Shown in pieces: positions 49,701-58,606 of a DNA stretch of 64,000 nucleotides. Under the pieces are notes generated by a model. The model did no database searches. It was given only the letters and a program-made list of their open reading frames with translations, and was not told where the DNA came from. The stretch is from Affinundibacterium amnicola (GTDB lineage: Bacteria > Pseudomonadota > Gammaproteobacteria > Burkholderiales > Burkholderiaceae_D). The DNA lies in the NCBI RefSeq assembly GCF_014284275.1, contig NZ_JACOFU010000002.1, positions 356,623 through 420,622 on the forward strand, given 5' to 3'. Positions within the stretch are counted from its first letter, which is position 1; each line of letters begins with the position of its first letter. The translations under genes were made by a program, and so were the position numbers.

Positions 49701-50433
49701 GTTCATCTCGCGCATCAATCGATGCGGTAGACTCAGCAAATGCGCGCATCACCAACCAAAATGCTTTTGATTGCGATGTTGTTTGTGCTTGTTCAATTTC
49801 TCGAATCAACATACTCATTTGATTCGATGCTTCAAGCTTGGCGTCGAGATTCTTACTCGTTAAAACCGTTAACAATAATTTTTCAAAGCGCAAACGAATC
49901 GCACCATAATTCACATCAGTTGCACCGCCGGAAAGCGTCAACTCTGGGATCTTCTCTTGAACGGATAATGAAGGGAAAAATAAATCTGCTGGATGAATGC
50001 GCTCAGCTCCTTTCAATTCCAGCAAAGCACGATACTCTGGAAACAAGCGCACTGGCTGTTGCGGATTTCCCGCCAACAAATCCTCTAGATAACGTAAAAC
50101 CGCATAAAACGCATCTGTCATATGCTGTACTGCTATCGCAGATACTTCCAACTTACCTGACTGCATGCGTTCAATTAATTCTTCGACAGTCTCGGTAACA
50201 ATTGAAACGCCTTCAACTTCGACAATCTGCAAAGCGCCATGTGCCTGGTGCAAATAGCTTTTAGCTTGCAACAAAGCCGTCGACTGAGCATCAGTCTCTT
50301 GACTAACCGCATCACTCAACAACTTACCCGCACTAGAAAGTGCTTCCCGTAATTCCGTCATGACCCAAGACAAAGGGGCAATATCAAATTGCTCCTGAGT
50401 GGCGTCGAACGTTTTAGAAGAACCAGATGTCAT
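43708..50433 (-). CDS. chpA: Hybrid chemotaxis kinase ChpA/PilL with several HPt domains
   Basis: About 2241 residues from the ATG at 50433; a TTG five codons earlier is less likely. Order: a degenerate HPt/FimL-like N-terminus (to about 600), HPt with HTLKG (about residue 750), HPt with HSLAG (about 1103), HPt with HTVKG (about 1448), long acidic linkers between, a dimerisation helix (about 1600-1660), HATPase with HMLRNAIVHGIEARHDR (about 1804) and GRGVGMDVVR, a CheW domain (about 1930-2070) and a C-terminal receiver with VVDDS and DIEMPRMDG (about 2110-2235). It is the sensor kinase for type IV pilus twitching and surface responses. Signals come from PilJ, outputs go to PilG and PilH. Confidence 0.95.
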   Translation of the reverse strand: MTSGSSKTFDATQEQFDIAPLSWVMTELREALSSAGKLLSDAVSQETDAQSTALLQAKSYLHQAHGALQIVEVEGVSIVTETVEELIERMQSGKLEVSAIAVQHMTDAFYAVLRYLEDLLAGNPQQPVRLFPEYRALLELKGAERIHPADLFFPSLSVQEKIPELTLSGGATDVNYGAIRLRFEKLLLTVLTSKNLDAKLEASNQMSMLIREIEQAQTTSQSKAFWLVMRAFAESTASIDARDERHIKQIWGRINLQIRRLVEGNTSIPERLLRDALFFIAQVREPSAFVAQIRKAYQLDRHVPADYDQKRYGLIAPAVLANAKELVVNIKNLWGRISNGDMALSDKFFQKMKELADLGTGLQSPPLSKLLKELNGIASHAVRAQDKERMGLELATCLLFLENSLEQITHLPANFSARADEISGRLLSVVSGEIPDGHVTWIGEISREAQQRQTMGVLVNEMQQSLKHAEKALDEHFRDVSNTAILAPVDGVLAQLGGALAILDQDDALAAVNHTRELVSSFVNGVENLTTSEVDALHQKVAQNVGALSFFIETLQNQPELAKKRFTYDPTTGSFQSKLLEKAPEKELLPSIQLEANPVIVQATAEQDLIDQQKESERLLASLVDAPEDSDLQAKLKDSLDHERSYAALLDDSDASARAKTAIDLLAHADLTQAAALDEIVAATSHVEAAPDIQLSHELPETEAEIDAELLEIFLMEADEVLGAVRENIPLSRHDTSNQEYLIRLRRSFHTLKGSGRMVGLMVFGEGAWNIEQVMNLWLSESRAGTEALYQLLEYATDEMFNWVEELKSKGSSSRNSDAIIAAALRVKDGLEFGIDEPALSAPAIAETTEHRVSADAITDVIRVEDPIEDLTEETTEEANEITAVPLLPVETEANEELTLNVPAFELDSPSLELVGETLTIAKDEDAEVFISADDLGEDLLINKSDAVTDAVTELVADVDDAHLLDSEFEVQELDEPPIEYFEQKINPDLVPEVGMQASYSTEVNDLDINAEIETAEELTAQLAVEPIIEVQQTAKIIEFPDFSMPVAKDTDNTKRIGDIEISLPLHTIYMAETDEIVRFLAQDFSEWRHEPRRPVSRHAVHAAHSLAGSSATVGLYAAQELAHSLENVLQRLERHPVNLEESEFDLLDHTVNCVKSMLQKFALSEMAERVQHENLQLAQLLENVIARSNVGDDGEFITSTNERLDPVLLDSQVEDFSVDAATLDSEPTVDALEINLSVEDTIPELSDIAETLTVPTTQVADVEFSDSEQDAEGKVEVSDLAHDVGSEAQSELVTIEAAAEELAAETAEHETAAALNVNAPEHDVTVSALVPDVDQTDALVLDSVAEIAPAVEEPVFASPVAESMLFEEKTEQPAEIAAVQEREQESVIDRSSSEIELKISDEIDHDLLPVFLEEGNDLLPMIGQLLRSWQQSPEDGAIPQSILRLMHTVKGSARMAGAMQLGQHTHDMETRIENLMHTGSTIRQPLLEDLLSRHDYAMHLFERLQNPELAMQVAPDADLSELSATEEMNQFEEALQQPAIPATESSSPITDQLAGAELGQNALAASLVPAPVTSSALVQPVADASANLVKPAIVSRALRQAAPQVVAPTNAAPVPLVRVRADILDRLVNQAGEVSISRSKLENEVDTLKASLSELTENVSRLRDQLREVEIQAETQITSRMAFSGDREFDPLEFDRFTRLQELTRMMAESVSDVATVQTALNRTIEGATIDLNAQARLTRELQQDLMRVRMIPFSSVSERLYRIARQTAKEMDKRVNLDIRGTSVEIDRSVLEKMVGPFEHMLRNAIVHGIEARHDRVARGKNEVGELLIEIRQEGNEVVIHFTDDGQGLNLDRIREKAKNVGLLTDDSFVNESDVVNLIFEPGFSTANVVTELAGRGVGMDVVRSEASSLGGRVSVSTVEGKGAHFTIHLPLTLAVTQVVILNAGGKTFAVPSVLVEQVQQLKSAALATAYNDGAIMWQGNRVALHYLPSMLGERDATPDTQQYTPILIMKSDNERVAIHVDQIIGNREVVVKNVGPQLARMIGIAGATVLGSGNIVLILNPVPLAQKIEHERAKLPESHIDSGSPEMGAVAEMVEKQTVPAQVEPVQGLRSHHIVMVVDDSLTVRRVTQRLLVREGYQVVLAKDGIDALEQLQSITPDVMLVDIEMPRMDGFDLTRNVRSDSRTHHIPIIMITSRTADKHRNYAAELGVNEYFGKPYREDDLLAAISGFVNKQAEVVS

Positions 50434-50525
50434 TCTTAAACCCCGCAAACTCTATGGGCGGAAAATCAAATTTTCCGCGTTGCATACATAATCAAGCTAA
50501 CTGATTGCTAGCTTGCAGTCGAAAA

Positions 50526-52910
50526 TCAGGCGGTAACCCGGAATCGAGATACTGAGTTTTTCAACTCTTCCGCTAACATCGACAAGTCTTTAATAGAGAG
50601 AGAAGTTTGTTGCGTACCGTTTTGTGTTTTCTCGGTAATCGTCAAAATGTGTTGAATGTTTTGCGCAACGCCATTCGCGGAAGTTGCTTGCTGCTCTGTT
50701 GAAAGAGAAATACCCTGAATCAGTTCCGCCAAACGGTTTGAAACGCTACGGATCTCAGACAAAGCGGTACCCGCCGCATCAGACAGTTTTGCTCCCTCAA
50801 CCACACCCTGTGTTGACTTTTCCATCGCGGCAACCGCATCGTGGGTATCGGTTTGAATCGTACGAACCAGAGCACCAATCTGCTTAGCAGCTTCTGCTGA
50901 ACGTTCCGCCAAACGCTGAACCTCTTCCGCAACAACTGAGAATCCTCGACCAGCTTCACCCGCAGAAGCTGCCTGAATCGCCGCGTTCAACGCCAAAACG
51001 TTGGTCTGTTCGGTAATATCAGAAATCAATTCAGTGATTTCACCAATCTCTTGTGAAGATTCACCGAGACGTTTAATACGTTTCGAAGTTTCTTGGATCT
51101 GCTCGCGAATCTCGTTCATGCCCTTAATCGTGTTTTCCACCGCCAAAGCACCTTGCTCCGCAGCAGCAACCGATTGACGCGCAACCTCTGCAGATTCATT
51201 CGCAGAACGAGAGACTTCCGTAATATCGTTCGCCATCGTGGTAATAGCTTTACCTGCATCCACGATCTCACGTGCTTGTTGATGAGACGCTTCCAACAAT
51301 TCATCGGAAATATTCTGTGCTTGAGAAGATGCCGTTGTAACTTGCACCGCAGTGTTGGTAACGCGACCAACCAGACCACGCAACTCTTCCACCGTATAAT
51401 TAACAGAGTCAGCAATCGCGCCAGTAATATCTTCAGAAACCGTTGCCTGAACCGTCAAGTCACCATCCGCAACCTCTTGCAATTCATTCATTAAGCGCAA
51501 AATCGCTGCCTGATTCTGTTCATTAACCGCATTTGCTTGCTCCTCTTGCTTCTGAGCCAATTGCATTTGTGAATCGGCCTCAACGCGACGTTGATTCGCC
51601 TCTTTAGCGCGGTTACGACTATCTTGCAACAACACGACCGCAATACCGGCAGCAGATACCAGAGCCAGCGCCGCAGACAACATCAGGAACCAGAAGGATA
51701 AGTTGGTTGAATCTTGTTGCGTGGTATAAGTTTTTTCAAGCGTTGAAATTTTTTGCTTGAGATCTTCATTTTCATTAAAGATCAACTGTTCGGATTTTTT
51801 CGCTTCAATAAATTCGTTATTTTTCGCCAAAATACTATCGACGTTTTTTCGGTAATCAGCAAATGTCTTCTGCAGTTCCACTAACAATGCGCGAATTGAT
51901 GGGTCCTTAACTGCCGCTAATTTATTAATTTCACTACCATTCAAGAAACCTTCTACCAATTCGTAGAAAGTGTTGGCATCTTTACCCAACAAGAATGCTT
52001 TTTCTGGATTAATACCTTCTGGCGTCATGAATTCACTGGCGCTTCGAGCCAAACGCTGAGTCAACATAACTAATTGACCGGACGCGAAAATCGCCTGTGG
52101 TGATGCGCCGCCCTGCACTTCTTTGGTTGAAATATCACTGGTTAAACTTTCCAAAGTCGGAGAAAGCAAGTTCATACTTTCCAAGTCTTCACGGAATCCA
52201 GCTAACTCTTTCTTAGTTTTGGCAATCGTCGTTGCGGCTTTATTTGAGTTAGCCCAAGCAACTTTAGTCGATTTTAGAATTGGTTCAACATCAGAACTTG
52301 GCTTGGCGATCGAACGACCTTTATAGTCACCACCGTTTAGCAAAATATTTAAGTTCGCATTGATCGTTTTTTGACTCTCATCCAATTGAGAAAACGCAGC
52401 AGGTTTACCGTAAATCGCATTCGGTGCAGCTTTACCGATACGCTGAGAGTGCATCAAAATTTCACCTGAGATCTGTGCCTGGGTAGAAATCAGCGTAGAT
52501 TGACTCGCATTGAGGTAAACGAAAAGTGCACTCAAGGTCAATGAAATCGCCATCGCGCCAAGCAAGTAACGAACCTGTTTCTGCAGCGGCAAATGTCCGA
52601 TCAGCGGCAAACGAATGTCGCGACCTTTCTCTAGGGCGTCGCCAATGATGGTTGCATCAACGCGATTAATTGTGCTGTCAAAATTAGTTTCTTTTTCCTG
52701 ATGTTCCTGAGTTCCCTGATTTAGGCGAATCTCTGGTTCACTTATTTCTTGCTCAGTTAACATACGAACATTGTGAGCTTCTTCGATCGTTTCTACAGGC
52801 ACAATCTCATTCTCAATCGATGCAACCGATGTTTCTGAAGCTTGATTCGCAAAGTCTAGATCTTGGACTTCTTGATCTTCAGTCGAATGTGGTTGGTTAT
52901 TTAATGCCAT
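50526..52910 (-). CDS. pilJ: Methyl-accepting chemotaxis protein PilJ
   Basis: 794 residues. A cytoplasmic acidic N-terminal stretch of about 100 residues precedes the first membrane helix (about 115-140). The periplasmic sensor (about 140-400) has PilJ-type repeats with QRIGKAA and TQRLARSA helices; the second helix is about 403-425, then HAMP and the signalling domain, whose tip [22 protein letters not shown] is intact. It senses pilus retraction and surface contact and drives ChpA. No penta-peptide tether is seen. The N-terminal extension is longer than I know from Pseudomonas. Confidence 0.93.
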   Translation of the reverse strand: MALNNQPHSTEDQEVQDLDFANQASETSVASIENEIVPVETIEEAHNVRMLTEQEISEPEIRLNQGTQEHQEKETNFDSTINRVDATIIGDALEKGRDIRLPLIGHLPLQKQVRYLLGAMAISLTLSALFVYLNASQSTLISTQAQISGEILMHSQRIGKAAPNAIYGKPAAFSQLDESQKTINANLNILLNGGDYKGRSIAKPSSDVEPILKSTKVAWANSNKAATTIAKTKKELAGFREDLESMNLLSPTLESLTSDISTKEVQGGASPQAIFASGQLVMLTQRLARSASEFMTPEGINPEKAFLLGKDANTFYELVEGFLNGSEINKLAAVKDPSIRALLVELQKTFADYRKNVDSILAKNNEFIEAKKSEQLIFNENEDLKQKISTLEKTYTTQQDSTNLSFWFLMLSAALALVSAAGIAVVLLQDSRNRAKEANQRRVEADSQMQLAQKQEEQANAVNEQNQAAILRLMNELQEVADGDLTVQATVSEDITGAIADSVNYTVEELRGLVGRVTNTAVQVTTASSQAQNISDELLEASHQQAREIVDAGKAITTMANDITEVSRSANESAEVARQSVAAAEQGALAVENTIKGMNEIREQIQETSKRIKRLGESSQEIGEITELISDITEQTNVLALNAAIQAASAGEAGRGFSVVAEEVQRLAERSAEAAKQIGALVRTIQTDTHDAVAAMEKSTQGVVEGAKLSDAAGTALSEIRSVSNRLAELIQGISLSTEQQATSANGVAQNIQHILTITEKTQNGTQQTSLSIKDLSMLAEELKNSVSRFRVTA

Positions 52911-53048
52911 TACAAAATCTCCTAAACGATTGAAAAGCTAGGCTTTTTCTATTTCACTAATCCATCAAATACTTAAATACTTATTTATTTGTTTTCTACT
53001 CGTTGACCACTTACTAACATTAACTTGTTCTTTGCATGATGATGACCA

Positions 53049-53648
53049 TCACAGTCCAATGTGTAAAAACTCTTGATCCTGTACTAATAATGAAAGGCTT
53101 AACTGCGACCAAATATGCCCATCAGCATCCAAAAATCTGTTCAAAATCCAAGTCTTGTTCTGAGCGTGATCGTCGGTCGACTCCGATGCCTGTTCATCGA
53201 TCAAATCCATTTCATCGGCATTACGCAGGCCTAAAACCTTAGAGACCAACAAACCACTATTAAATGAAAGGGAATTTGAAAATGCCAGAATTCGACAAGA
53301 TGAATCAACGAAAGTAGGCTCACCCCGAGCAAAGAGTGAGTAATCAATGACGCTGGTGAGGCTACCGCGAACATTAGACAAACCCAAGTACCAAGACTTG
53401 GTCAGTGGCACTTTTGTTAGATTTCCTGCAGAGACGATTTCGCCAGCTTCCCGCAAATCGACCAGATAACGAGCTTTACCAATCTGAACACCAAGTTGAT
53501 TTGCACGAACTTGCGTACCAGCCTTGGCGGCTTGCATACGCTCCATCAACTGAGCTTGGAAATCACGCAAACGAGCGCGCCGACTTACCGAAGGAGAAAC
53601 GACAACCTCTGGTTCAACTGCGATCTTTTCACTTGAGTTTTCTGTCAT
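53049..53648 (-). CDS. pilI: CheW-like adaptor PilI
   Basis: 199 residues. A basic N-terminal part (LRDFQAQLMERMQAAK) precedes a CheW domain (about 45-190) with LVDLREAGEIV, YLGLSNVRGSLTSVIDYSLFARG and the LRNADEMDLI region. Links PilJ to ChpA. Lies between pilH and pilJ in the usual order. The start at 53648 is 12 bases after the pilH stop. Confidence 0.9.
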   Translation of the reverse strand: MTENSSEKIAVEPEVVVSPSVSRRARLRDFQAQLMERMQAAKAGTQVRANQLGVQIGKARYLVDLREAGEIVSAGNLTKVPLTKSWYLGLSNVRGSLTSVIDYSLFARGEPTFVDSSCRILAFSNSLSFNSGLLVSKVLGLRNADEMDLIDEQASESTDDHAQNKTWILNRFLDADGHIWSQLSLSLLVQDQEFLHIGL

Positions 53649-53660
53649 AGAATCACTCGC

Positions 53661-54026
53661 TTAACCGAGCGCTGCAATTTTTGCGAGTAACTCTTGCGGA
53701 TCAATTGGTTTGACCAGGTAATCCCTAGCACCTTGACGCAAACCCCAAATTCTGTCGGTTTCCTGATTTTTACTGGTGCAAATAATCACCGGCACATCTT
53801 GCGTATCAGGATCACGGGAAATTGCACGTGTAATTTGGAAACCATTTTGACCAGGCATCACAACATCCATCAAGATGAGTTGTGGCTTGTCTGCTTTTAT
53901 TTTTGCTAAGGCATCTTCGCCATTTTCGGCGGTGGATACAGAAAAACCATTTTTCACTAAAATATCAGTCAAAAAATAGCGTTCCGTAGGGGAGTCATCA
54001 ACAATTAAAATTTTCTGTATTGCCAT
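53661..54026 (-). CDS. pilH: Response regulator PilH
   Basis: 121 residues from ATG at 54026 (GAGG six bases before it). Receiver domain only: ILIVDDSPTERYFLTDIL, phospho-acceptor Asp in LILMDVVMPGQNGFQ, Thr/Ser in ICTSKNQE, Lys in YLVKPID. Matches PilH by the QNGFQ and DSPTERYF signatures. In Pseudomonas it acts against PilG. Confidence 0.93.
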   Translation of the reverse strand: MAIQKILIVDDSPTERYFLTDILVKNGFSVSTAENGEDALAKIKADKPQLILMDVVMPGQNGFQITRAISRDPDTQDVPVIICTSKNQETDRIWGLRQGARDYLVKPIDPQELLAKIAALG

Positions 54027-54052
54027 ATTCAACCTCAAAATGTTTTTTGAAT

Positions 54053-54454
54053 TTAACTAGAAATCGTCTCGGAAGTGTATTTTCGTACTGTTTTAAGGAG
54101 ACTATCTTTGGTAAAGGGTTTTGTCAGATATTCCTCGGAGCCGACCATCGCACCACGCGCACGATCAAATAATCCATCCTTGGAGGACAGCATAATAACC
54201 GGGGTATCTCTGAATTTCGCACTCTTCTTAATTAAAGCACAAGTTTGATAGCCATCTAAACGCGGCATCAAGATATCGCAAAAAATAAGATGCGGATGGG
54301 TGTCGTTTATTTTGGCGAGTGCATCAAAACCATCTTCCGCCAAAATCACCTTATAACCAACTTGCCCCAAAAAAATCTCGGCAGATCGACGGATAGTACT
54401 ACTATCATCAATCACCATAATTCTTAAATTTTCATTACTAATGGATGTTGACAT
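54053..54454 (-). CDS. pilG: Response regulator PilG
   Basis: 133 residues from the ATG at 54454; the frame is open for 16 more residues. Receiver-only, with VIDDSSTIRRSAEIFLGQVGY, LIFCDILMPRLDGYQTC, MLSSKDGLFDRARG and YLTKPFTKDSLL, which are PilG signatures. It promotes pilus extension. First gene of the pil-chp unit after the rubredoxin gene. Confidence 0.93.
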   Translation of the reverse strand: MSTSISNENLRIMVIDDSSTIRRSAEIFLGQVGYKVILAEDGFDALAKINDTHPHLIFCDILMPRLDGYQTCALIKKSAKFRDTPVIMLSSKDGLFDRARGAMVGSEEYLTKPFTKDSLLKTVRKYTSETISS

Positions 54455-54600
54455 GCGGCTATCTCGGAGTGGAGGAGTTTTTACTACACAGCACTTTATC
54501 AAAGTTTATCAAGCTTGCACCAATTTTTACGTATTTCTTCACGATGAAACAACAATTCAGAGTGATCATGCCCATAAAATAGAAGTAAGCACCTAACTAT

Positions 54601-54628
54601 TGCTTGATATTGCTTGATATTGCTTGAA
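54601..54628. repeat. 10-nt tandem repeat (tgcttgatat)
   Basis: Two full copies plus eight bases of a third, at the 3' side of the rubredoxin stop codon and ahead of pilG. No function suggested. Confidence 0.6.
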
Positions 54629-54652
54629 AAAACTTATTTAAGTTTAAAACAA

Positions 54653-54823
54653 TTAGAGCGGAACCATATCGAAATCATCTTTTCGCGCTCCACATTCTGG
54701 ACAAGTCCAATTTAAAGGCACATCTTCCCACTTCGTTCCTGGCGCGATCCCATCTTCAGGCATTCCTGCCGCCTCATCATAAATCCAGCCACAAATCAGA
54801 CACATCATTGTTTTATATTCCAC
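54653..54823 (-). CDS. rubA: Rubredoxin
   Basis: 56 residues, translated directly from the sequence: start GTG at 54823 with AAGGA nine bases before it, stop TAA at 54653. Two CxxC knuckles, MMCLICGWIYDEA (Cys8 and Cys11) and NWTCPECGARKDDF (Cys41 and Cys44), bind one iron; EDGIAPGTKWEDVP between them is the standard rubredoxin loop. Soluble electron carrier. It sits ahead of pilG, a placing also known from pseudomonads and other betaproteobacteria. Divergent from hemL. Confidence 0.95.
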   Translation of the reverse strand: MEYKTMMCLICGWIYDEAAGMPEDGIAPGTKWEDVPLNWTCPECGARKDDFDMVPL

Positions 54824-55101
54824 GAAATAGATTCCTTTTAATTAACGACATTCAATAGGTGTTGAGGTAACATCATCATTCTAATTTTTCCGAGATATAT
54901 TTAAAAGCAAGAATCACCGAATTAGAGAAAAAAGTATTCAAATTTGGTTCTTACATCAACTTCTCTCAAAGATGATGTTAATCATTTATTTCTTTATTGC
55001 TATTTCTCCGCATCAAAAAATTAAAATAATAAGAACCAACACAACAAATCAAATCAACAGTCCATCTCCCAATTTAATCATCTTGTAACGAGAATAATCT
55101 T
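54824..55101. other. AT-rich divergent region between rubA and hemL
   Basis: 278 bases with long A/T runs that must contain two promoters. No clear palindrome, riboswitch or small gene is seen. Confidence 0.3.
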
Positions 55102-56385
55102 ATGTCAGTTAATGAAACCCTCTTTCAAAGAGCGCAAATCACCACTCCTGGCGGTGTCAACTCTCCTGTTCGCGCATTTCGCTCTGTAGGCGGAACTCCA
55201 CGCTTTATCAAAAAAGCACTGGGGCCACATTTTTGGGATGCTGATGATAAACAGTATATTGATTACATCGGCTCGTGGGGACCTGCAATTTTGGGCCATG
55301 CGCATCCAGAGGTGATTGCAGCAGTTCAATACGCAGCAACGCAAGGCCTCAGCTTCGGTGCCCCCACAGAAGCTGAGATTTTGATGGCGGAAGAAATCTG
55401 CAAGTTAGTTCCCTCCATTGAGCAGGTGCGACTAGTCTCTAGTGGTACAGAGGCAACTATGAGTGCTTTACGCTTAGCTCGTGGCGCGACCAAACGTGAC
55501 AAAATTATCAAATTCGAAGGTTGTTATCATGGACACGCTGATTCACTCTTGGTCAAAGCAGGCAGCGGTTTACTAACCTTTGGCAATCCAACTTCTTCTG
55601 GTGTTCCAGCTGACTTCACCAAGCACACGTTGGTCCTCAACTACAATGACTGTGAACAATTAGAGAACGCGTTTGAAGAATTTGGCGATGAAATTGCCTG
55701 CGTCATTGTTGAGCCAGTTGCTGGCAATATGAATCTAATCAAGGCCACAGAAGAATTCCTTCATAGCATGCGTCGCTTGTGTACCGCACATGGCAGCATT
55801 CTCATTTTCGATGAAGTGATGTGTGGATTTCGCGTTGCCCTTGGCGGTGCGCAATCTATTTACAATATCACGCCAGATTTAACCGCGCTGGGTAAAGTTA
55901 TCGGTGGCGGTCTTCCTGTTGCCGCATTTGGTGGCAAAGCTGAGATCATGGCGCATCTCGCACCTTTGGGTGGTGTCTATCAAGCTGGCACTCTGTCAGG
56001 AAATCCTGTTGCCGTCGCAGCAGGCCTCACCACATTAAAACTCATTCAAGCACCAGACTTCTACTCGCATTTAAGCAAACAAACTCAAAAGCTAGTGGAT
56101 GGACTCAACAATCTAGCCAAAGAATTACAAATCGACTTTTGTGCGGATGCGATAGGCGGCATGTTTGGCATCTACTTCTGTAAAGAGGTGCCTGTCAGTT
56201 TCGACCAAGTGATGCGCGCAGATGCAGATATGTTTAAACGATTCTTCCACGAAATGCTCGAACTTGGCATATATCTTGCTCCTTCTGCGTTCGAGGCAGG
56301 ATTCGTGTCAGCGCAGCACTCTGATAGCGTGATTGAAACAACAATTAATGCTGCACGCGTCGCTTTAAGAAAAATTAACATGTAA
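55102..56385 (+). CDS. hemL: Glutamate-1-semialdehyde 2,1-aminomutase
   Basis: 427 residues. PLP enzyme forming 5-aminolevulinate by the C5 pathway. [25 protein letters not shown] opens the family, [15 protein letters not shown] and [19 protein letters not shown] follow, and the PLP lysine is in [18 protein letters not shown]. Start ATG has GAGAA upstream. Single gene. Confidence 0.97.
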   Translation: MSVNETLFQRAQITTPGGVNSPVRAFRSVGGTPRFIKKALGPHFWDADDKQYIDYIGSWGPAILGHAHPEVIAAVQYAATQGLSFGAPTEAEILMAEEICKLVPSIEQVRLVSSGTEATMSALRLARGATKRDKIIKFEGCYHGHADSLLVKAGSGLLTFGNPTSSGVPADFTKHTLVLNYNDCEQLENAFEEFGDEIACVIVEPVAGNMNLIKATEEFLHSMRRLCTAHGSILIFDEVMCGFRVALGGAQSIYNITPDLTALGKVIGGGLPVAAFGGKAEIMAHLAPLGGVYQAGTLSGNPVAVAAGLTTLKLIQAPDFYSHLSKQTQKLVDGLNNLAKELQIDFCADAIGGMFGIYFCKEVPVSFDQVMRADADMFKRFFHEMLELGIYLAPSAFEAGFVSAQHSDSVIETTINAARVALRKINM

Positions 56386-56534
56386 ATAGCATTTATGGAA
56401 AAGTTTCCCTACGTTACCGTATGTGTTAATTTTTGAAAAATATAGATAAAACACTTTAGAACCTTGTATGTTTGACGATAATTTTCTGCTATCTTTCGCT
56501 CCAACATCAGTTTGACCTTTTTTCGAGAAAAAAC

Positions 56535-58403
56535 ATGCTACTAAATCTAAAAACTATTAGTTTTGCCATTAGCTTACTTTCTATAACAATATGGGCACCA
56601 GCTCAAGCACAAACGCAGACATTAAAAGACTCAGCACAAAAAGCCTTATTAACGAATCCAGAAGTGCAAGCTAAATGGCATAGCTTTCAGGCAACCAACT
56701 CAAGCCGACAAGCTGCATTTGGTGCCTATCTCCCCAATGTCACTTTGAGTGCAGATGCGGGACGAGACAGCCGCGATAATCGCATTGGCAAATCGGAACT
56801 CAATCGCAGCGCTACCGCACTGAGTCTAAATCAAATGATTTATGACGGTTTCCTTACTAGTAATCAAGTGAAGCAACTTGATCACCTAAAACGTGTTCGC
56901 TTCTTTGAACTGCAAGACACATCTGAAATCATTACATTAGAAGTCGTCAGAGCTTATGCTGATGTAATTCGTTTTCGTAAACTAGTCAGTCTCGCTGAAG
57001 AAAATTACGTTAGGCATCGTGCCGTCTTTGAACAAATTCAGGCAAAGTCAAAAGCCGGTGTTAGTCGCAGAGTTGATCTGGAACAAATTTCTGGCCGCTT
57101 GGCTTTAGCCGAGGCAAACTTGGTAACCGAAACCTCGAATTTGCATGATGTTAGCGCACGCTTCCAACGTTTGGTCGGCTCTATGCCTGCGGCTGATTTG
57201 CAAAACTTAAGTAGCCTCACAAACGGCATCCCAACGAATATTTCTGGCGCCCTTAATACTGCCTTCACCAGCCACCCTGGGCTCATGGCGAGTATTGAAA
57301 ATATTGAATCAGTCAATAGTGGCTTACAGTCTCGTCGTGCGGCTTACCAACCTCGCTTAGATTTCAAAGCAAGAGCCGAACGTGGCAACAATATTGACTT
57401 TGTTTCTGGCCGCACGAATAATAATTCGGCAGAATTTGTGATGTCTTGGAATTTATTTAACGGCGGCAGTGACAAAGCCCGCGTCCAAGAAGCGGCAGAT
57501 CAATTAAATCTGGCACGCGACCTGCGCGATAAGACTTGCCGAGATATACGTCAGACACTAGCAATTGCTTACAATGACACCCGCAAATTGACTGATCAAC
57601 TAAATTTTCTCGATCAGCATCAATTATCAATAGAAAAAGCACGTGACGCATATCGCCAGCAATTTGATATTGGACAACGCTCACTACTCGACTTGCTAGA
57701 CACCGAAAACGAACTCTATCAAGCAAAACGTACGTTCTCGAATGCTGAAGTTGACTTATTTTTAGCCTATGCAAGAACTCAAGCGGGCATGGGCAAGCTC
57801 TTTTCTGCACTTGGCTTGGCGCGTCGCGATGATGGAAGCGACACTTTAAAAAATCTCGATGCCAATACCAATGCGAGTTCTGCAAATTGCCCGATAGAAG
57901 CGCCGGAAGTTTACGTTGCGAATAAAGCGCAATTAGATAAGCGCGCAATTGAGAGCTTAGTCAACTTAGAACCAATCAAGCCACAAGCCAATGCGAATGT
58001 TGAAGCGGCAATCCCAGCAACAAAGGGAGCTGAAGTGAATCAAGATGTCGTCGCGAACGCCCGCAGTAGTGTGTTGAATGCATTGAAAGGATGGCGTGAG
58101 GCTTGGGTGAATATGAATCCCGATGCCTATTTTGGTTTCTATGCACAAAAATACACTTCCAGAGAATCGTGGAAAGCCGCTCGTCGCGCGCGCTTAATGA
58201 ATGCACAAAAAATCAACTTAGATTTATCTGACATCAAGTTCACGATGCAAGACAGCAAACATGCCACCACCAATTTCCAACAAGACTACCGTTCCAGCAG
58301 CTATCAAGACACCTTGCAAAAAACTTTGTACTGGGAAGAGATCAACGGAAAATGGCAAATCGTCAATGAAGTCGTATCTGGTCCTCAAGCTAAGCAGTGG
58401 TAA
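56535..58403 (+). CDS. lapE: TolC-family outer-membrane pore (LapE-like) fused to an NTF2-like domain
   Basis: About 622 residues from the ATG at 56535, where a signal peptide begins (MLLNLKTISFAISLLS to AQAQ); the frame starts 21 codons earlier. Residues about 30-440 form two TolC repeats (AEENYVRHRAVFEQIQAKSKAGVSRRVDLEQ; QQFDIGQRSLLDLLDTENELYQAKR in pieces). A linker of about 60 follows, then a C-terminal domain of about 115 residues with FYAQKYTSRESWKAARRARL and YWEEINGKWQIVNE, the pattern of NTF2-like domains in Cds6/L,D-transpeptidase proteins. First gene of a lapE-lapG-lapD set; exports the adhesin in the type I secretion scheme. Confidence 0.85.
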   Translation: MLLNLKTISFAISLLSITIWAPAQAQTQTLKDSAQKALLTNPEVQAKWHSFQATNSSRQAAFGAYLPNVTLSADAGRDSRDNRIGKSELNRSATALSLNQMIYDGFLTSNQVKQLDHLKRVRFFELQDTSEIITLEVVRAYADVIRFRKLVSLAEENYVRHRAVFEQIQAKSKAGVSRRVDLEQISGRLALAEANLVTETSNLHDVSARFQRLVGSMPAADLQNLSSLTNGIPTNISGALNTAFTSHPGLMASIENIESVNSGLQSRRAAYQPRLDFKARAERGNNIDFVSGRTNNNSAEFVMSWNLFNGGSDKARVQEAADQLNLARDLRDKTCRDIRQTLAIAYNDTRKLTDQLNFLDQHQLSIEKARDAYRQQFDIGQRSLLDLLDTENELYQAKRTFSNAEVDLFLAYARTQAGMGKLFSALGLARRDDGSDTLKNLDANTNASSANCPIEAPEVYVANKAQLDKRAIESLVNLEPIKPQANANVEAAIPATKGAEVNQDVVANARSSVLNALKGWREAWVNMNPDAYFGFYAQKYTSRESWKAARRARLMNAQKINLDLSDIKFTMQDSKHATTNFQQDYRSSSYQDTLQKTLYWEEINGKWQIVNEVVSGPQAKQW

Positions 58404-58430
58404 TCTGAGTTCCGTTTTTCGATAATGAAG

Positions 58431-58463
58431 AAACCCGCATAGTTTTCTCATGCGGGTTTTTTT
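58431..58463 (+). terminator. Terminator after lapE
   Basis: 10-bp stem aaacccgcat (58431-58440) and atgcgggttt (58450-58459) with a U-run to 58463. Separates lapE from lapG transcription in part. Confidence 0.85.
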
Positions 58464-58606
58464 ATAAGCTAGAAGTAAAAGGTGTTCGATAATTACCAAT
58501 GTTTCCTGAAGGAAGTATTTTTTCTTGTAAAATGGAAGTTACACTATGGTTAAGTTAGTCTGCACCATACAAAACACTTTCACCAATCCATCTGGGCGAG
58601 TTCAAA

